From positions 62,001 to 126,000 of the forward strand of contig NZ_PGCP01000036.1 of the NCBI RefSeq assembly GCF_002812985.1: a DNA stretch of 64,000 bases, given 5' to 3'. The notes beneath the pieces were generated by a model. It was not told the origin of the DNA, did no database searches, and worked only from the letters and a program-made list of their open reading frames with translations. The position numbers and the translations under genes are program-made. Source of the DNA: Aeromonas lusitana. Its GTDB lineage: Bacteria; Pseudomonadota; Gammaproteobacteria; Enterobacterales; Aeromonadaceae. Below, in pieces: positions 28,447 to 37,965 of the stretch (its first letter is position 1; each line of letters begins with the position of its first letter).

Positions 28447-29412
28447 TCATTTGACCTCTTCACCCTTGGCTTGCAGGTCCGCGTGGTAGGAGGAGCGCAC
28501 GAAGGGACCGCAGGCGGCGTGGGAGAAGCCCAGCCCCATGGCGACATCCTTCAGCTCGTCGAACTCTGCGGGCGGCACGTAGCGCTTGACCGGCAGGTGG
28601 TGACGGCTCGGCTGCAGATACTGACCCAGGGTCAGCATGTTGACGCCGTGCTCGCGCAGATCGGTGAGCACCTGCACGATTTCCTCGTTGGTCTCGCCAA
28701 GGCCCATCATGACACCGGACTTGGTCGGTACATGGGGGTGCATCTCCTTGATGCGACGCAGCAGCTCGAGGGACCACTTGTAGTCGGCACCCGGGCGGGC
28801 GACACGGTACATGCGCGGGGCGGTTTCCAGGTTGTGGTTGAACACGTCCGGCGGGGTCTCGCGGAACACTTCCAGCGCCTGCTCCATCCGGCCACGGAAG
28901 TCCGGGGTCAGGATCTCGATGCGGGTCTGGGGGCTGTGCTCGCGGATCTGCTTGATGCAGTCGGCGAAGTGCTGGGCACCGCCGTCACGCAGGTCATCGC
29001 GGTCAACCGAGGTGATCACCACGTATTTCAGGCCCATCTCCTTGATGGTCAGCGCCAGCTTCTTCGGCTCGTCGGGATCCAGCGCCAGCGGGCGGCCGTG
29101 GGCCACGTCGCAGAAGGGGCAACGACGGGTGCAGATGGCGCCCATGATCATGAAGGTGGCGGTGCCGTGGTTGAAGCACTCCGCCAGGTTCGGGCAGGAG
29201 GCCTCTTCACATACCGAGTGCAGCTTGTTTTTGCGCAAGGTGCTCTTGATGTGCTCGATCTTCTGGCTCGACGGCGGCAGCTTGATCCGCATCCAGTCCG
29301 GCTTGCGCAGCACTTCCTCGTTGGGATCCGGCATGAATTTCACCGGGATCAGGGCCATCTTGTCGCCATCGCGCAGCTTGACGCCCGGCTCCATACGAAC
29401 GGGTTTGCTCAT
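28447..29412 (-). CDS. lipA: Lipoyl synthase
   Basis: Radical-SAM enzyme that inserts two sulfurs into octanoyl groups on E2 and H proteins. The 321-residue product has the auxiliary cluster motif [12 protein letters not shown], the radical-SAM motif CTRRCPFC and the C-terminal RSSYHA serine that ligates the auxiliary cluster. [21 protein letters not shown] and [17 protein letters not shown] are typical. It lies downstream of lipB, as expected for sequential steps of the pathway. Confidence 0.97.
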   Translation of the reverse strand: MSKPVRMEPGVKLRDGDKMALIPVKFMPDPNEEVLRKPDWMRIKLPPSSQKIEHIKSTLRKNKLHSVCEEASCPNLAECFNHGTATFMIMGAICTRRCPFCDVAHGRPLALDPDEPKKLALTIKEMGLKYVVITSVDRDDLRDGGAQHFADCIKQIREHSPQTRIEILTPDFRGRMEQALEVFRETPPDVFNHNLETAPRMYRVARPGADYKWSLELLRRIKEMHPHVPTKSGVMMGLGETNEEIVQVLTDLREHGVNMLTLGQYLQPSRHHLPVKRYVPPAEFDELKDVAMGLGFSHAACGPFVRSSYHADLQAKGEEVK

Positions 29413-29491
29413 GATTCACTCTCGGTGTTTGTTATTGTCTGATTGATGGTCATAGGGTCATCGCCCTCATGACCGCGCGGCATGGACTCGC

Positions 29492-30181
29492 TCATGCCGC
29501 ATCTTCGGTACTCGTGATCGTCTGATATCCAATCAGGTTGGCAAGCTCTGCCACCAGGATAGATTGCGCCTCGGCCACACTCTGTGGGCCGCCGAGTGCG
29601 CTGGTCTGGGTCATGGCCATGCCCGCATAACCGCACGGATTGATGCGCAGGAAGGGGGTCATGTCCATGTTGATATTCAGTGCCAGACCGTGAAAGGAGC
29701 AGCCCTTGCGAATGCGCAGACCCAGAGAGGCCAATTTGGCTTCAGTCTGCAGCGAGGCACCGAGCGCGTTCTTCACGTAGACGCCGGGGGCATCGGGTTT
29801 GGCATAAGCCTCAATCCCGCTCCTGGCCAGGGTCTTGATGATGGCCGTCTCGAGGCAGGTCACCAGCTCGCGCACCGTCAACTTGCTGCGGCGCACGTCT
29901 ACCAGCACGTAGAGCACCAGTTGGCCCGGGCCGTGATAGGTCACCTGGCCGCCGCGATCGCTCTGCACCACAGGGATGTCACCGGGGGCGAGCAGGTGCT
30001 CGGCCTTGCCCGCCTGACCCTGGGTGTAGACGGGATCGTGCTCCACCACCCAGAACTCGTCCGGGGTGTCAGGGGTGCGGCTGTCGGTGAAGGCCTTCAT
30101 GGCATCCCATACCGGCTGGTAGGGGCGGCGGCCTAGCTGTCTGACGAGCAGCTGTGGCTGGGCAGGCGTTGGAAGTGACAT
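29492..30181 (-). CDS. lipB: Octanoyl-[ACP]:protein N-octanoyltransferase
   Basis: Transfers octanoate from acyl carrier protein to lipoyl domains. The 229-residue product shows the LipB motifs [16 protein letters not shown], the active-site Lys region [23 protein letters not shown] with catalytic Cys in INPCGYAGM. Length is near E. coli LipB (213) with a longer C terminus. The next gene downstream is lipA, which completes lipoate synthesis; ybeD is upstream as in E. coli. Confidence 0.96.
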   Translation of the reverse strand: MSLPTPAQPQLLVRQLGRRPYQPVWDAMKAFTDSRTPDTPDEFWVVEHDPVYTQGQAGKAEHLLAPGDIPVVQSDRGGQVTYHGPGQLVLYVLVDVRRSKLTVRELVTCLETAIIKTLARSGIEAYAKPDAPGVYVKNALGASLQTEAKLASLGLRIRKGCSFHGLALNINMDMTPFLRINPCGYAGMAMTQTSALGGPQSVAEAQSILVAELANLIGYQTITSTEDAA

Positions 30182-30265
30182 CTTTCCTCACTGACGGGCG
30201 CTTGAGCCGGTAAAACGGGATGGCAACTAATCACTCGCCCCTGGAGCGGGGCGAGAGAGGCGACT

Positions 30266-30529
30266 TTACAGGACGTAGCGAACCAGCTCTATCTTGCCAA
30301 GTGCGGTATACATGGCTTCGATGTGTTCCTTGCTCTGGGCCGTGACCGTCACCCGTACCGAGTGATAGTTGCCCTTGGTGCTGGGCTGAACGGTCGGGCT
30401 GTAGGTGCCGGGAGCGTGCTGCTGCAGCACTTCCACCACCATGTCAGGCAGGGCGGGATCGGCTACGCCAAGCACCTTGAACGGGAACTTGCAGGGGAAC
30501 TCCAGCAGTTCATCAAACTTGGTATTCAT
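30266..30529 (-). CDS. ybeD: UPF0250/DUF493 protein YbeD
   Basis: An 87-residue cytosolic protein with the exact length and pattern of E. coli Ybe[39 protein letters not shown] and the ending ELVRYVL. It has a ferredoxin-like ACT-type fold. Function is unproven, although its constant position before lipB suggests a link to lipoate metabolism. Confidence 0.93.
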   Translation of the reverse strand: MNTKFDELLEFPCKFPFKVLGVADPALPDMVVEVLQQHAPGTYSPTVQPSTKGNYHSVRVTVTAQSKEHIEAMYTALGKIELVRYVL

Positions 30530-30810
30530 CTACTCACCTTCTATCGTCGTTTGGCGTCGTCACGAAACGACTTCATCTGTGATCTTGTCTGGCCCGAGTT
30601 CATCAGGCCGCCAGTACCTGTCAATATGGGCACGGCCCACGCCGGGATCAAGGCCCGGACGGTTCGACAAGTCGTGGAGGTGCTGCTTTTTACCACAAAT
30701 CGACAGTCGGCGGAACCTGCAGTTTACAGGGTTATTCACTCACCGGGACCAGAACTGGAGAGCGGCGCCAATGGGCGCCGCTCGTTTATCGCTATTTTAT
30801 GCTGTGGCAG
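30530..30810 (-). other. Intergenic region between dacA and ybeD
   Basis: 281 nt without a supported gene. A 10-bp stem GAGCGGCGCC/GGCGCCGCTC near 30760-30783 lies just after dacA in the direction of transcription but lacks a T-run on that strand. The remainder probably contains the ybeD-lipB promoter, which I could not place. Confidence 0.4.
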
Positions 30811-32040
30811 TTACTTGAACCAGCTGGTCACCAGCAGCACCAGATAATCCCACAGACGGCTCATCAGGCCACCCTCTTGCACCTCTTCCAGGGCAACGAG
30901 CGGAACCTGCTTGATCTCCTTGTCGCCTTGCTTGAGGAACACGGTACCGACCCGTTGGCCCTTGGCAAGCGGTGCCTTCAGCTCGCTCTCGAGCTGGAAG
31001 TCGGCTTTCAGGTTGTTGCCCTGACCGCGGGTGACCAGCACGGAGACGTCCTGATCCACACCCAGTTTCACCTCGGACTTGTCACCCATCCAGATCTTCT
31101 GGGTGACCAGCACTGTACCGGCCTTGTACGGGGTCAGGCTCTGGAAGAAGCGGAAACCGTAGGTGAGCAGCTTCTTGCTCTCGGCGGCGCGGGAGCCTTC
31201 GCTGCTGGCGCCCAGCACCACGGCGATCAGGCGCATGCCTTCATTGTTGGTGGCGGAGGAGACCAGGTTGTAGCCGACCTGGCTGACGTGGCCGGTCTTG
31301 ATGCCATCCACTTGCAGGGATTGATCCCACAGCAGGCGGTTGCGGTTGTGCTGGGTGATACCATTGAACACGAACGACTTCTGGGCGTAGATCTTGTACT
31401 CCTCCGGCAAGTCGCGGATGAGGGCCTGACCCAGGCGCGCCATGTCGTGGGCGGTACTGTAGTGACCCTCGGCATCCAGGCCGTGGGGGTTCATGAAGTG
31501 GCTGTCATTCATGCCGAGCTTGGCGGCCCAGCTGTTCATCAGGCTGGCGAAGGAGTCGGTGCTGCCCGCCAGGTGTTCGGCCATGGCGACACAGGCGTCG
31601 TTGCCGGACTGGATGATGATGCCCTTGTTCAGATCATCGACGGAGACCTGCTTGCCCACCTCGATGAACATCTTGGAGGAGTCGGAGTAGTTCTTGGACC
31701 AGGCGTTCTGGCTGATGGTCACCATGTCGGTACGCTTGATGTTCCCCTTGGCCAGCTCCTGGCCAATGATGTAGGAGGTCATCATCTTGGTCAGACTGGC
31801 GGGCGGCAGGCGCTCTTCGGCGTTCTGCTCGGCCAGCACCTGACCCGAGTAGTAGTCGATCAGGATGTGGGCCTTGGCGGAGATCTCCGGCGCGGCGGGC
31901 ACGACCATGGGAGCTGAGTTCAGGGTCGGCACCGGCTGGGCAGCCGGCATGGCTGAATCCGGGGTCGGCACTGGCTGGTTGGCCTGGGCGGTGGCGCTTA
32001 ACAGGGAGGCCAGAATGACGGAGCGGGCAAATTTGGACAT
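30811..32040 (-). CDS. dacA: D-alanyl-D-alanine carboxypeptidase (PBP5/6 family)
   Basis: Trims the terminal D-Ala from peptidoglycan stem peptides. The 409-residue product has a signal peptide, the active-site tetrad SLTK (ASLTKMMTSY), the SGN motif (IQSGNDACVAM) and KTG (GIKTGHVSQVGYN), then the PBP5 C-terminal beta domain and the amphipathic membrane anchor (GLMSRLWDYLVLLVTSWFK). Between signal peptide and enzyme there is a Pro-rich imperfect repeat (QPVPTPDSA / QPVPTLNSA). ATG at 32040 with AGGAA upstream gives the signal peptide MSKFARSVILASLL. Its order next to rlpA matches E. coli. Confidence 0.95.
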   Translation of the reverse strand: MSKFARSVILASLLSATAQANQPVPTPDSAMPAAQPVPTLNSAPMVVPAAPEISAKAHILIDYYSGQVLAEQNAEERLPPASLTKMMTSYIIGQELAKGNIKRTDMVTISQNAWSKNYSDSSKMFIEVGKQVSVDDLNKGIIIQSGNDACVAMAEHLAGSTDSFASLMNSWAAKLGMNDSHFMNPHGLDAEGHYSTAHDMARLGQALIRDLPEEYKIYAQKSFVFNGITQHNRNRLLWDQSLQVDGIKTGHVSQVGYNLVSSATNNEGMRLIAVVLGASSEGSRAAESKKLLTYGFRFFQSLTPYKAGTVLVTQKIWMGDKSEVKLGVDQDVSVLVTRGQGNNLKADFQLESELKAPLAKGQRVGTVFLKQGDKEIKQVPLVALEEVQEGGLMSRLWDYLVLLVTSWFK

Positions 32041-32105
32041 CTTGAAATTCCTGGTGCCTGGATGGGGAGTACCCAAGTTAAAACAAGTTAAAAAAAGCGG
32101 GCTTC

Positions 32106-32114
32106 ACTATACCA
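32106..32114 (-). promoter_or_regulatory. Extended -10 promoter for dacA
   Basis: The minus strand reads TGGTATAGT, an extended -10 (TG-G-TATAGT), 66 nt before dacA. A good -35 is not evident. Two TAACTTG repeats lie between it and the gene. Confidence 0.5.
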
Positions 32115-32171
32115 GAAGTGCTGGTCGGTCATAGCCCGACATGCGATCTGGACCGGTTTTTATGGGTTTGC

Positions 32172-32208
32172 CCCAGGTATCACGCCGGGATACGACGTGA
32201 CACCTGGG
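32172..32208 (-). other. Stem-loop between rlpA and dacA
   Basis: CCCAGGTGTCACG pairs with CGTGATACCTGGG (13 bp, one G-T) around an 11-nt loop, 20 nt after the rlpA stop. No T-run follows, so it is more likely an mRNA 3' stabiliser or processing site than an intrinsic terminator. Confidence 0.55.
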
Positions 32209-32229
32209 TGAGGCCCTTGTCCATCCCGG

Positions 32230-33177
32230 TCAAGGGACGATAAAGGCCTGCTCCAGCCCACCCTGGCGGATCTGCTCCAGCAGGCTCGCCTGCTGGTCGG
32301 CCGCGATGGGCCCCAGCAGGACCCGGAAGATGGCATCGTGGGCCACCACCTGGTAGGGCACGCCGTAGCGCTGGGTCATCACCTTGCCCATGGCCTCGGC
32401 CCTGGGCTGGGAGCCACTCGCCAGCACCTGAATCATCTTGCCCTGACTGCTGGCGGCCTGATTAGCCGAGACAGTGGTAGTTGCCGTGGCCGCCGGCTTG
32501 GCGGCAGCTTTGGGCGGGGTAGCTGGTGCAGGAGTGGGTGCCGGGGCCGCAGGCTTGGGCTCACCCAGGAAGGCGCCCTCCTCGGCAGCCGCCGGTTGCA
32601 TGGGTTGCATCGGGGTCATGGGTACCATCTCGACGATCTGGTCCGGGGTGTCGTTGATGAGCTCGAGTCGCACCCGCGCCTCGCCGTTCTCCACTATGTC
32701 CAGCTGCTTGGCCGCCGCATGGGAGAGATCGATCAGCCGATCGCTGCCGAAGGGACCGCGATCGTTGACTCGCACTATGGTCTCCAGCCCGTTGTCCAGG
32801 TTGGTGACCCGCACATAGCTCGGCAGTGGCAGGTTGCGGTGGGCCGCGCTGAACTGGGTGCTGTCCAGCACATCGCCGTTGGCGGTCTTCTGGCCATCCA
32901 GATCCTGGGCCAGCCAGCTGGCGGTGCCCTCTTCCGTGTAGTGCTTGATGTCGCGCCACACCTCAAACTTCTGTTTGCCAATCCAGTAATCCCGGTTGCC
33001 GCTCGCGCTCATGGGCTCGGGACGCGGGATGGCGCCCGTTGCCTGCGGGATCTCGATGACTTGCGGTTTTTCCTGCACAGCGGGTTGCTCGGGGATCGGC
33101 TGTGGCTCCGGTTGGCTGCTACAGGCGGCCAGCAACAAGGTCAGGCTGAGGGGAAGAAGTTTGTGGCTGTAATGCAT
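32230..33177 (-). CDS. rlpA: Septal ring lytic transglycosylase RlpA
   Basis: Outer-membrane lipoprotein acting on denuded glycan strands at the septum. The 315-residue product has a lipobox LLLAACSS (Cys19), the double-psi beta-barrel domain GTASWLAQDLDGQKTANGDVLD...AAHRNLPLPSYVRVTNLDNG...VNDRGPF (about residues 80-175), an Ala/Pro/Thr-rich linker and a C-terminal SPOR domain (from MIQVLASGSQ). Its start lies 59 nt inside the 3' end of mltB, a larger overlap than usual. ATG at 33177 is chosen because it creates the lipoprotein signal. Confidence 0.95.
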   Translation of the reverse strand: MHYSHKLLPLSLTLLLAACSSQPEPQPIPEQPAVQEKPQVIEIPQATGAIPRPEPMSASGNRDYWIGKQKFEVWRDIKHYTEEGTASWLAQDLDGQKTANGDVLDSTQFSAAHRNLPLPSYVRVTNLDNGLETIVRVNDRGPFGSDRLIDLSHAAAKQLDIVENGEARVRLELINDTPDQIVEMVPMTPMQPMQPAAAEEGAFLGEPKPAAPAPTPAPATPPKAAAKPAATATTTVSANQAASSQGKMIQVLASGSQPRAEAMGKVMTQRYGVPYQVVAHDAIFRVLLGPIAADQQASLLEQIRQGGLEQAFIVP

Positions 33178-34129
33178 AAGCGTCCTGGATTGCTTGGCTG
33201 AGTTGATGCACCGCCATCGCATAGAGAGGGCTGCGGTTATAGCGGGTGATCACATAAAAATTGTGGCGCGCGACCCAGTACTCGGGTCCGTCTGCCTGCT
33301 CCAATACCAGCAGTTTTACCGGCGTGTCGGGGACCAGCGGGGTGGCGATTTCTACTCCGGCGGCGGCCAGCTCGGCCCAGCGCTGCTTGAGGTCCGGGCT
33401 GGGCTCCAGCAGGGTATCTACTGGCGCCAATCCGATCAAGGCGGGCTCGACTGCGGATTCTCCCCAGCGCCAGTTATGCACGGCGAAGTAGTTGGCCACG
33501 CTGCCGATGGCATCCGCCGGGTTGGCAAACAGATCCCGCTTGCCATCCCCGTCAAAATCGACCGCGTAGTGGCGATAGCTGGAGGGCATGAACTGGCCCA
33601 TGCCCATGGCGCCGGCATAGGAGCCCTTGAGCTGGGTGAGTGACCACTTCTCCTCCCCGGCCAGCAGCACCAGCTGGGCGAACTCCTTGGCGAAGAAGTC
33701 GCTGCGCTCGGGGTAGTGAAAACCCAGGGTGTAGAGGCTGTCGAGCACCGAGTGGCGGCCCATCTGGCGGCCATAGAAGGTCTCTATGCCGATGATGGAT
33801 ACGATAAGAGAGGCGGGGACCCGATACGTCTGCTCGGCCCGCGCCAGCACATCGGCGTGGCGCTGCCAGAACGCGATCCCGTCCCGGACCCGCTCTGGGG
33901 TGACGAACAGCGGCCTATAGCGATGCCAGGGCTTGGCCTCCCAGGGGCGGGCTATGGTGTCGAGGATCTCTTGGCGTAGCTGCGCCTTTGCGGTGGCGGC
34001 CTGCAACTCGGCCAGCGGCACGGCTTGCTGCTCCGCGAGCCGACCCAACTGCGGCGGCTCGGGGGCGGCAACCGCCGGCAGGGAGCCGAGCGCCAGCGCA
34101 CAGAGAGCAATCCACCACAACCGATGCAT
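33119..34129 (-). CDS. mltB: Lytic murein transglycosylase B
   Basis: Cleaves peptidoglycan glycan strands, releasing anhydro-muropeptides. The 336-residue product has the catalytic Glu in SIIGIETFYGRQMGRH, LDSLYTLGFHYPERSDFF, and the SYAGAMGMGQFMPSSYRHYAVDFDGDG motif of family 3. The N-terminal signal peptide (MHRLWWIALCALALGSLPAVAA) lacks a lipobox, so it may be soluble like E. coli Slt35. ATG at 34129 overlaps the TGA of the rodA 3' remnant. An in-frame upstream ATG at 34264, overlapping the real rodA stop, would add 45 residues encoded by the duplicated segment; that form would bury the signal peptide. Confidence 0.93.
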   Translation of the reverse strand: MHRLWWIALCALALGSLPAVAAPEPPQLGRLAEQQAVPLAELQAATAKAQLRQEILDTIARPWEAKPWHRYRPLFVTPERVRDGIAFWQRHADVLARAEQTYRVPASLIVSIIGIETFYGRQMGRHSVLDSLYTLGFHYPERSDFFAKEFAQLVLLAGEEKWSLTQLKGSYAGAMGMGQFMPSSYRHYAVDFDGDGKRDLFANPADAIGSVANYFAVHNWRWGESAVEPALIGLAPVDTLLEPSPDLKQRWAELAAAGVEIATPLVPDTPVKLLVLEQADGPEYWVARHNFYVITRYNRSPLYAMAVHQLSQAIQDAYALQPQTSSPQPDLVAGRL

Positions 34130-34261
34130 CAGGCCAGCAGTCGTCTGTGGGTCTGGATGGACATCAGGATGCCGAAGCCGGCCATCAGGGTCACCATGGA
34201 GGTGCCGCCATAGCTCACCAGAGGCAGGGGGACCCCCAATACCGGCAGAATATATCCACCT
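34127..34261 (-). repeat. Partial tandem duplication of the rodA 3' end
   Basis: From 34127 to about 34251 the sequence repeats 34262 to about 34386 with a 135-bp offset, near identical for 110 bp and then fading. On the minus strand it re-encodes the last 40 or so codons of RodA ([16 protein letters not shown]... to HRRLLA and TGA), with Leu in place of Val in one position. It is a non-functional rodA remnant that now carries the start region of mltB. Confidence 0.92.
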
Positions 34262-34263
34262 CA

Positions 34264-35367
34264 TCAGGCCAGCAGTCGTCTGTGGGTCTGGATGGACATC
34301 AGGATGCCGAAGCCGGCCATCAGGGTCACCATGGAGGTGCCGCCATAGCTCACCAGAGGCAGAGGGACCCCCACCACAGGCAGTATGCCGCTCACCATGC
34401 CCATGTTGACGAACACATAGACGAAGAAGGTGAGGGTCAGGGCGCCGCCGAGCAGACGTTCGAAGCTGTTCTGGGCCTGCATGGAGATAAACAGGCAGCG
34501 GCTGATGATGTAGAGATAGATCACCAGCAGCAGGGCAACCCCGACCAGGCCAAACTCCTCGCTGAATACCGCGAAGATAAAGTCGGTGTGGCGCTCAGGC
34601 AGGAACTCCAGCTGGGACTGGGTTCCCTGCAGCCAGCCCTTGCCGAACACACCGCCGGAGCCGATCGCTATCTTGGACTGGATGATGTGATAACCACGGC
34701 CGAGGGGATCCTTCTCGGGGTCAAGCAGCATCAACACCCGCTGGCGCTGGTAGTCATGCATCAGGAAGAACCAGAGCACCGGCATAAAGGCGGCGATGAG
34801 CAGTGCCGCGAGACCGATCAGCCACCAGCTGATCCCCGCAAGGAAGATGACGAAGAAGCCGGAGGCCGCCACCAGAATGGAGGTGCCGAGATCGGGCTGG
34901 GCCGCGATAAGCAGGGTAGGCAGCAGCACCATCACCAGGGCGATCAGCACGTGGCTGAACTTGGGTGGCAGTGAGTGACGGCTGAGCCAGGCGGCCACCA
35001 TGATGGGCATGGAGAGCTTCATCACCTCGGAGGGCTGGAACTTCATAAAGCCGAGATCCAGCCAGCGCTGAGCCCCCTTGCCGATATGGCCGAACACGTC
35101 TACCGCGATGAGCAGCACGACCACCACCACAAACAGAGGCACAGACCAGCGCGCATAGAGGGACGGCGGCAACTGGGCCAGCCCTATCATCAGCGCGAAC
35201 GCCAGACCGCCACGCACCAACTGGCGAATGATGGAATCAAAATCCTGACCCGAGGCGGAGTAGAGCACCACCATGGAGAGGGTCATCAGGGCCAGCAGGC
35301 CGAGCAGCAGCGGCAAGTCGATGTGCAGCTTGTACCAGATGCTCTGCTGGCGAGCGGAATTACTCAT
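34264..35367 (-). CDS. mrdB: Rod-shape SEDS peptidoglycan polymerase RodA
   Basis: Glycosyltransferase of the elongasome, partner of PBP2. The 367-residue product has about ten membrane helices, the SEDS signatures [29 protein letters not shown], the large periplasmic loop with [26 protein letters not shown], and the C-terminal [19 protein letters not shown]. It begins MSNSARQQ, 77 nt after mrdA. Its stop overlaps an ATG (TGATG) that is in frame with mltB through the duplicated segment. Confidence 0.96.
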   Translation of the reverse strand: MSNSARQQSIWYKLHIDLPLLLGLLALMTLSMVVLYSASGQDFDSIIRQLVRGGLAFALMIGLAQLPPSLYARWSVPLFVVVVVLLIAVDVFGHIGKGAQRWLDLGFMKFQPSEVMKLSMPIMVAAWLSRHSLPPKFSHVLIALVMVLLPTLLIAAQPDLGTSILVAASGFFVIFLAGISWWLIGLAALLIAAFMPVLWFFLMHDYQRQRVLMLLDPEKDPLGRGYHIIQSKIAIGSGGVFGKGWLQGTQSQLEFLPERHTDFIFAVFSEEFGLVGVALLLVIYLYIISRCLFISMQAQNSFERLLGGALTLTFFVYVFVNMGMVSGILPVVGVPLPLVSYGGTSMVTLMAGFGILMSIQTHRRLLA

Positions 35368-35456
35368 TGGGCATTACCTCACTCGGCGTCGAAGGCACTG
35401 CGAGCTGCGCGAAGGGGCAACCAGGCCCCTTTTGGCATGCAAGATTACTCATTGGG
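35360..35456 (-). repeat. 12-bp direct repeats flanking the mrdA-rodA junction
   Basis: TTACTCATTGGG occurs at 35360-35371 and at 35445-35456 (85-bp offset). The right copy encodes the end of mrdA (...PNE, stop); the left copy covers the start of rodA (ATGAGTAA on the minus strand) and again reads ...PNE, stop. The intervening 73 bp contains a stem AAGGGGC/GCCCCTT. It looks as if an ancestral mrdA/rodA overlap was split by an insertion or duplication. Confidence 0.7.
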
Positions 35457-37370
35457 AACGGCCTCGCTCTGATCCGGGCTGGGGCTGGATGGCTGTGGCG
35501 CCGGCGGCAACTGGGGCTCAGGCGGCAGCAGGTAGGCATCCAGCATGTGGCGGGCGACCGGTGCCCCCATGGAACTGCCACCCCCTGCGTTCTCCAGCAC
35601 CAGGGCCACCACGGCCTTGGGGGCGTCGAATGGCGCGAAGGCGACAAACAGGGCGTTGTCGCGGTGCTCCACCTTGGTGGTGGCCGCGTTGTAGACCTGG
35701 TTCTCTTTCAGACCCACAACCTGAGCGGTACCGGACTTGCCAGCCGCCTTGTAGGGGGTGTTGGCGAAGGCGCGGCGGCCCGTGCCCTCGTGGCCGTTGA
35801 TGACGCGCCACATGCCGTCCTTGGCCACCTGCCAATAGGTGTCACTCTTGGCGGCGATGGCGATGTTCGGGTTGATGGGGGCGTTGACCACGCCATCTGC
35901 CGAGGCGGTGCTCTTGAGCAGATGGGGCGTCACGTCGTGACCGTTCTGGGTCAGTATGCTGATCGCCTTGGCCAGCTGGATCGGGGTCGAGCTCCAATAG
36001 CCCTGGCCGATGCCGATGGAGATGGTGTCACCCTGATACCAGGGTTGACGCCAGCGGGCCATCTTCCAGTCGCGAGAGGGCATGACGCCGCGAGTCTCTT
36101 CATACAAGTCGACGCCGCTGTACTGGCCGAAGCCGAACTTGGTCATGTAGGCATTGATCTTGTCGATGCCGACCCGATAGGCGAGATCGTAGAAATAGGT
36201 GTCTGCCGATACCTCGATGGCGCGATAGACATCGAGCCAGCCGTGACCCCAACGGCGCCAGTCACGAAACTTCTTGGTGGTGCCCGGGATGGAGAAGCTG
36301 GGGCCGCCGAAGTAACGGTAGTTGGGGGTGATGGCCCCCTCGTTCAGCCCCATCACCGCCATCATGGGTTTGACGGTGGAGGCGGGGGCATAGATGCCTT
36401 GCGTGGTGCGGTTCACCAGCGGACGGGCGGGATCGTTGAGCAGGCCTGAGTAGTTGGCGCTGGAGATGCCGGTCACGAACAGGTTGGGGTCGTAGCTCGG
36501 GCTCGACTCCATGGCCAGGATGGCACCTGTGTTCGGATCCATCATGACGATGGCGCCACGGCGGCCGGCCAGCAGCTCCTGGGCTTTGAGCTGCAGACGG
36601 ATGTCGATGTTGAGGTAGATGTCCTTGCCGGGCTCTGGCGGCTGGAACTTGAGGGTACGCACCACCCGGCCCCGGTTGTTGACCTCGACCTCCTGATAAC
36701 CCGCTACGCCATGCAGCTGATCTTCATAGTATTTCTCGACGCCCTGCTTGCCGATGTCCTTGGTGGCCGCATAGTTGGCGAGCTTGTCTTCCTTGTCGAG
36801 GCGTTCCACGTCGCGGGTATTGATCTTGGCCACGTAGCCGAGGGCGTGGGTGAGGGTATCCCCGAACGGATAATAGCGCTTGAGGTAGGCCTCGATGCTG
36901 GCCCCCGGGTAGTTGTGCTGGTTGACCGAGAAGAGGGCGACCTGATACTCGGTCAGCTTCTCGAACAGGGGCACTGGCTTGAAGCGGCGCTGGCGTTTGA
37001 CCTCGGCCAGGAACTTCTCCTTGGTCCCCTCCGGCAGTTTCAGCAGGGCGATGAGATCGTCGGCGGTCTGCTCGAGGTTGTCTGTCTCTTCCGGCACGAT
37101 TTCCAGACTGTAGACGGGGCGGTTTTCCGCCAGCAGCACGCCGTTGGCGTCATAGATGAGGCCCCGCGGCGGTGCCACGGGCACGACCCGGATCCGGTTA
37201 TCGTTGGATCGGGTCTGGTAGGTGTCGTAAGACTCTACTTGCAGGTAATAGAGATTGCCCAGCAGCACCAGCATGAGTACCACCATGCCGATGTAGGCGA
37301 CCAGGGTGCGCCGAAAGAACAGACGTCCCTCGGCACTGTGATCGCGCATTTCGATGCGATTCTTCAGCAT
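35445..37370 (-). CDS. mrdA: Penicillin-binding protein 2
   Basis: Elongation-specific transpeptidase working with RodA. The 641-residue product has an N-terminal membrane anchor (about 22-45), the PBP dimerisation domain with RGLIYDANGVLLAENRPVYSLE, and the transpeptidase domain with STVK (YAPASTVKPMMAV), SAD (EVSADTYFYDLA) and KSGT (AAGKSGTAQVVG). The C terminus is a Pro/Gln/Ser-rich tail of about 30 residues. It follows rlmH in the conserved rsfS-rlmH-mrdA-mrdB order. Confidence 0.97.
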   Translation of the reverse strand: MLKNRIEMRDHSAEGRLFFRRTLVAYIGMVVLMLVLLGNLYYLQVESYDTYQTRSNDNRIRVVPVAPPRGLIYDANGVLLAENRPVYSLEIVPEETDNLEQTADDLIALLKLPEGTKEKFLAEVKRQRRFKPVPLFEKLTEYQVALFSVNQHNYPGASIEAYLKRYYPFGDTLTHALGYVAKINTRDVERLDKEDKLANYAATKDIGKQGVEKYYEDQLHGVAGYQEVEVNNRGRVVRTLKFQPPEPGKDIYLNIDIRLQLKAQELLAGRRGAIVMMDPNTGAILAMESSPSYDPNLFVTGISSANYSGLLNDPARPLVNRTTQGIYAPASTVKPMMAVMGLNEGAITPNYRYFGGPSFSIPGTTKKFRDWRRWGHGWLDVYRAIEVSADTYFYDLAYRVGIDKINAYMTKFGFGQYSGVDLYEETRGVMPSRDWKMARWRQPWYQGDTISIGIGQGYWSSTPIQLAKAISILTQNGHDVTPHLLKSTASADGVVNAPINPNIAIAAKSDTYWQVAKDGMWRVINGHEGTGRRAFANTPYKAAGKSGTAQVVGLKENQVYNAATTKVEHRDNALFVAFAPFDAPKAVVALVLENAGGGSSMGAPVARHMLDAYLLPPEPQLPPAPQPSSPSPDQSEAVPNE

Positions 37371-37460
37371 GCCGTTACCTTATGGCCGACGAGGGCAAAG
37401 AGAGAAACCACGTGGGCTACTCCCTGTGGTTTGACTGGGGATGTTCCAGATATGCATGGC

Positions 37461-37928
37461 TCATTCCCTGTGATACGGGTGATTGGTGGTGATGCTCCAG
37501 GCGCGATAGAGGCTCTCTGCGACCAGTACCCGCACCAGCGGATGGGGCAGGGTCAGGGGCGACAGGGACCAGCTCTGCTCGGCGGCGGCCTTGCACTCGG
37601 GCGACAGGCCTTCCGGGCCGCCTATCAGCAGCGCCACGTCGCGACCATCCAGCTTCCAGACTTCCAGTTGCGCGGCGAGCTGCTCAGTGGTCCAGGGCTT
37701 GCCGGGAATGTCCAGGGTCACGAGACGGGAGCGACCGGCGGCGGCCAGCATGGCTTCCCCCTCCTTTTGCAGGATGCGGGGAATGTCGGCATTCTTGCCG
37801 CGTTTGCCTGCGCCTATCTCGACTAACTCGAACGGCATGTCTTTCGGGAAACGGCGACGGTACTCTTCGAAGCCATGCTCTACCCAGGCAGGCATCTTGG
37901 TGCCCACCGCAATCAACTGGATCTTCAT
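37461..37928 (-). CDS. rlmH: 23S rRNA pseudouridine(1915) N3-methyltransferase RlmH
   Basis: SPOUT methyltransferase acting on helix 69 of assembled ribosomes. The 155-residue product matches E. coli RlmH in length and motifs: [43 protein letters not shown] and the C-terminal [24 protein letters not shown]. It lies directly downstream of rsfS, another ribosome factor. Confidence 0.97.
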   Translation of the reverse strand: MKIQLIAVGTKMPAWVEHGFEEYRRRFPKDMPFELVEIGAGKRGKNADIPRILQKEGEAMLAAAGRSRLVTLDIPGKPWTTEQLAAQLEVWKLDGRDVALLIGGPEGLSPECKAAAEQSWSLSPLTLPHPLVRVLVAESLYRAWSITTNHPYHRE

Positions 37929-37965
37929 CGCTCTTTACACTTGCACCCTTCGTTACGTCCGTACT

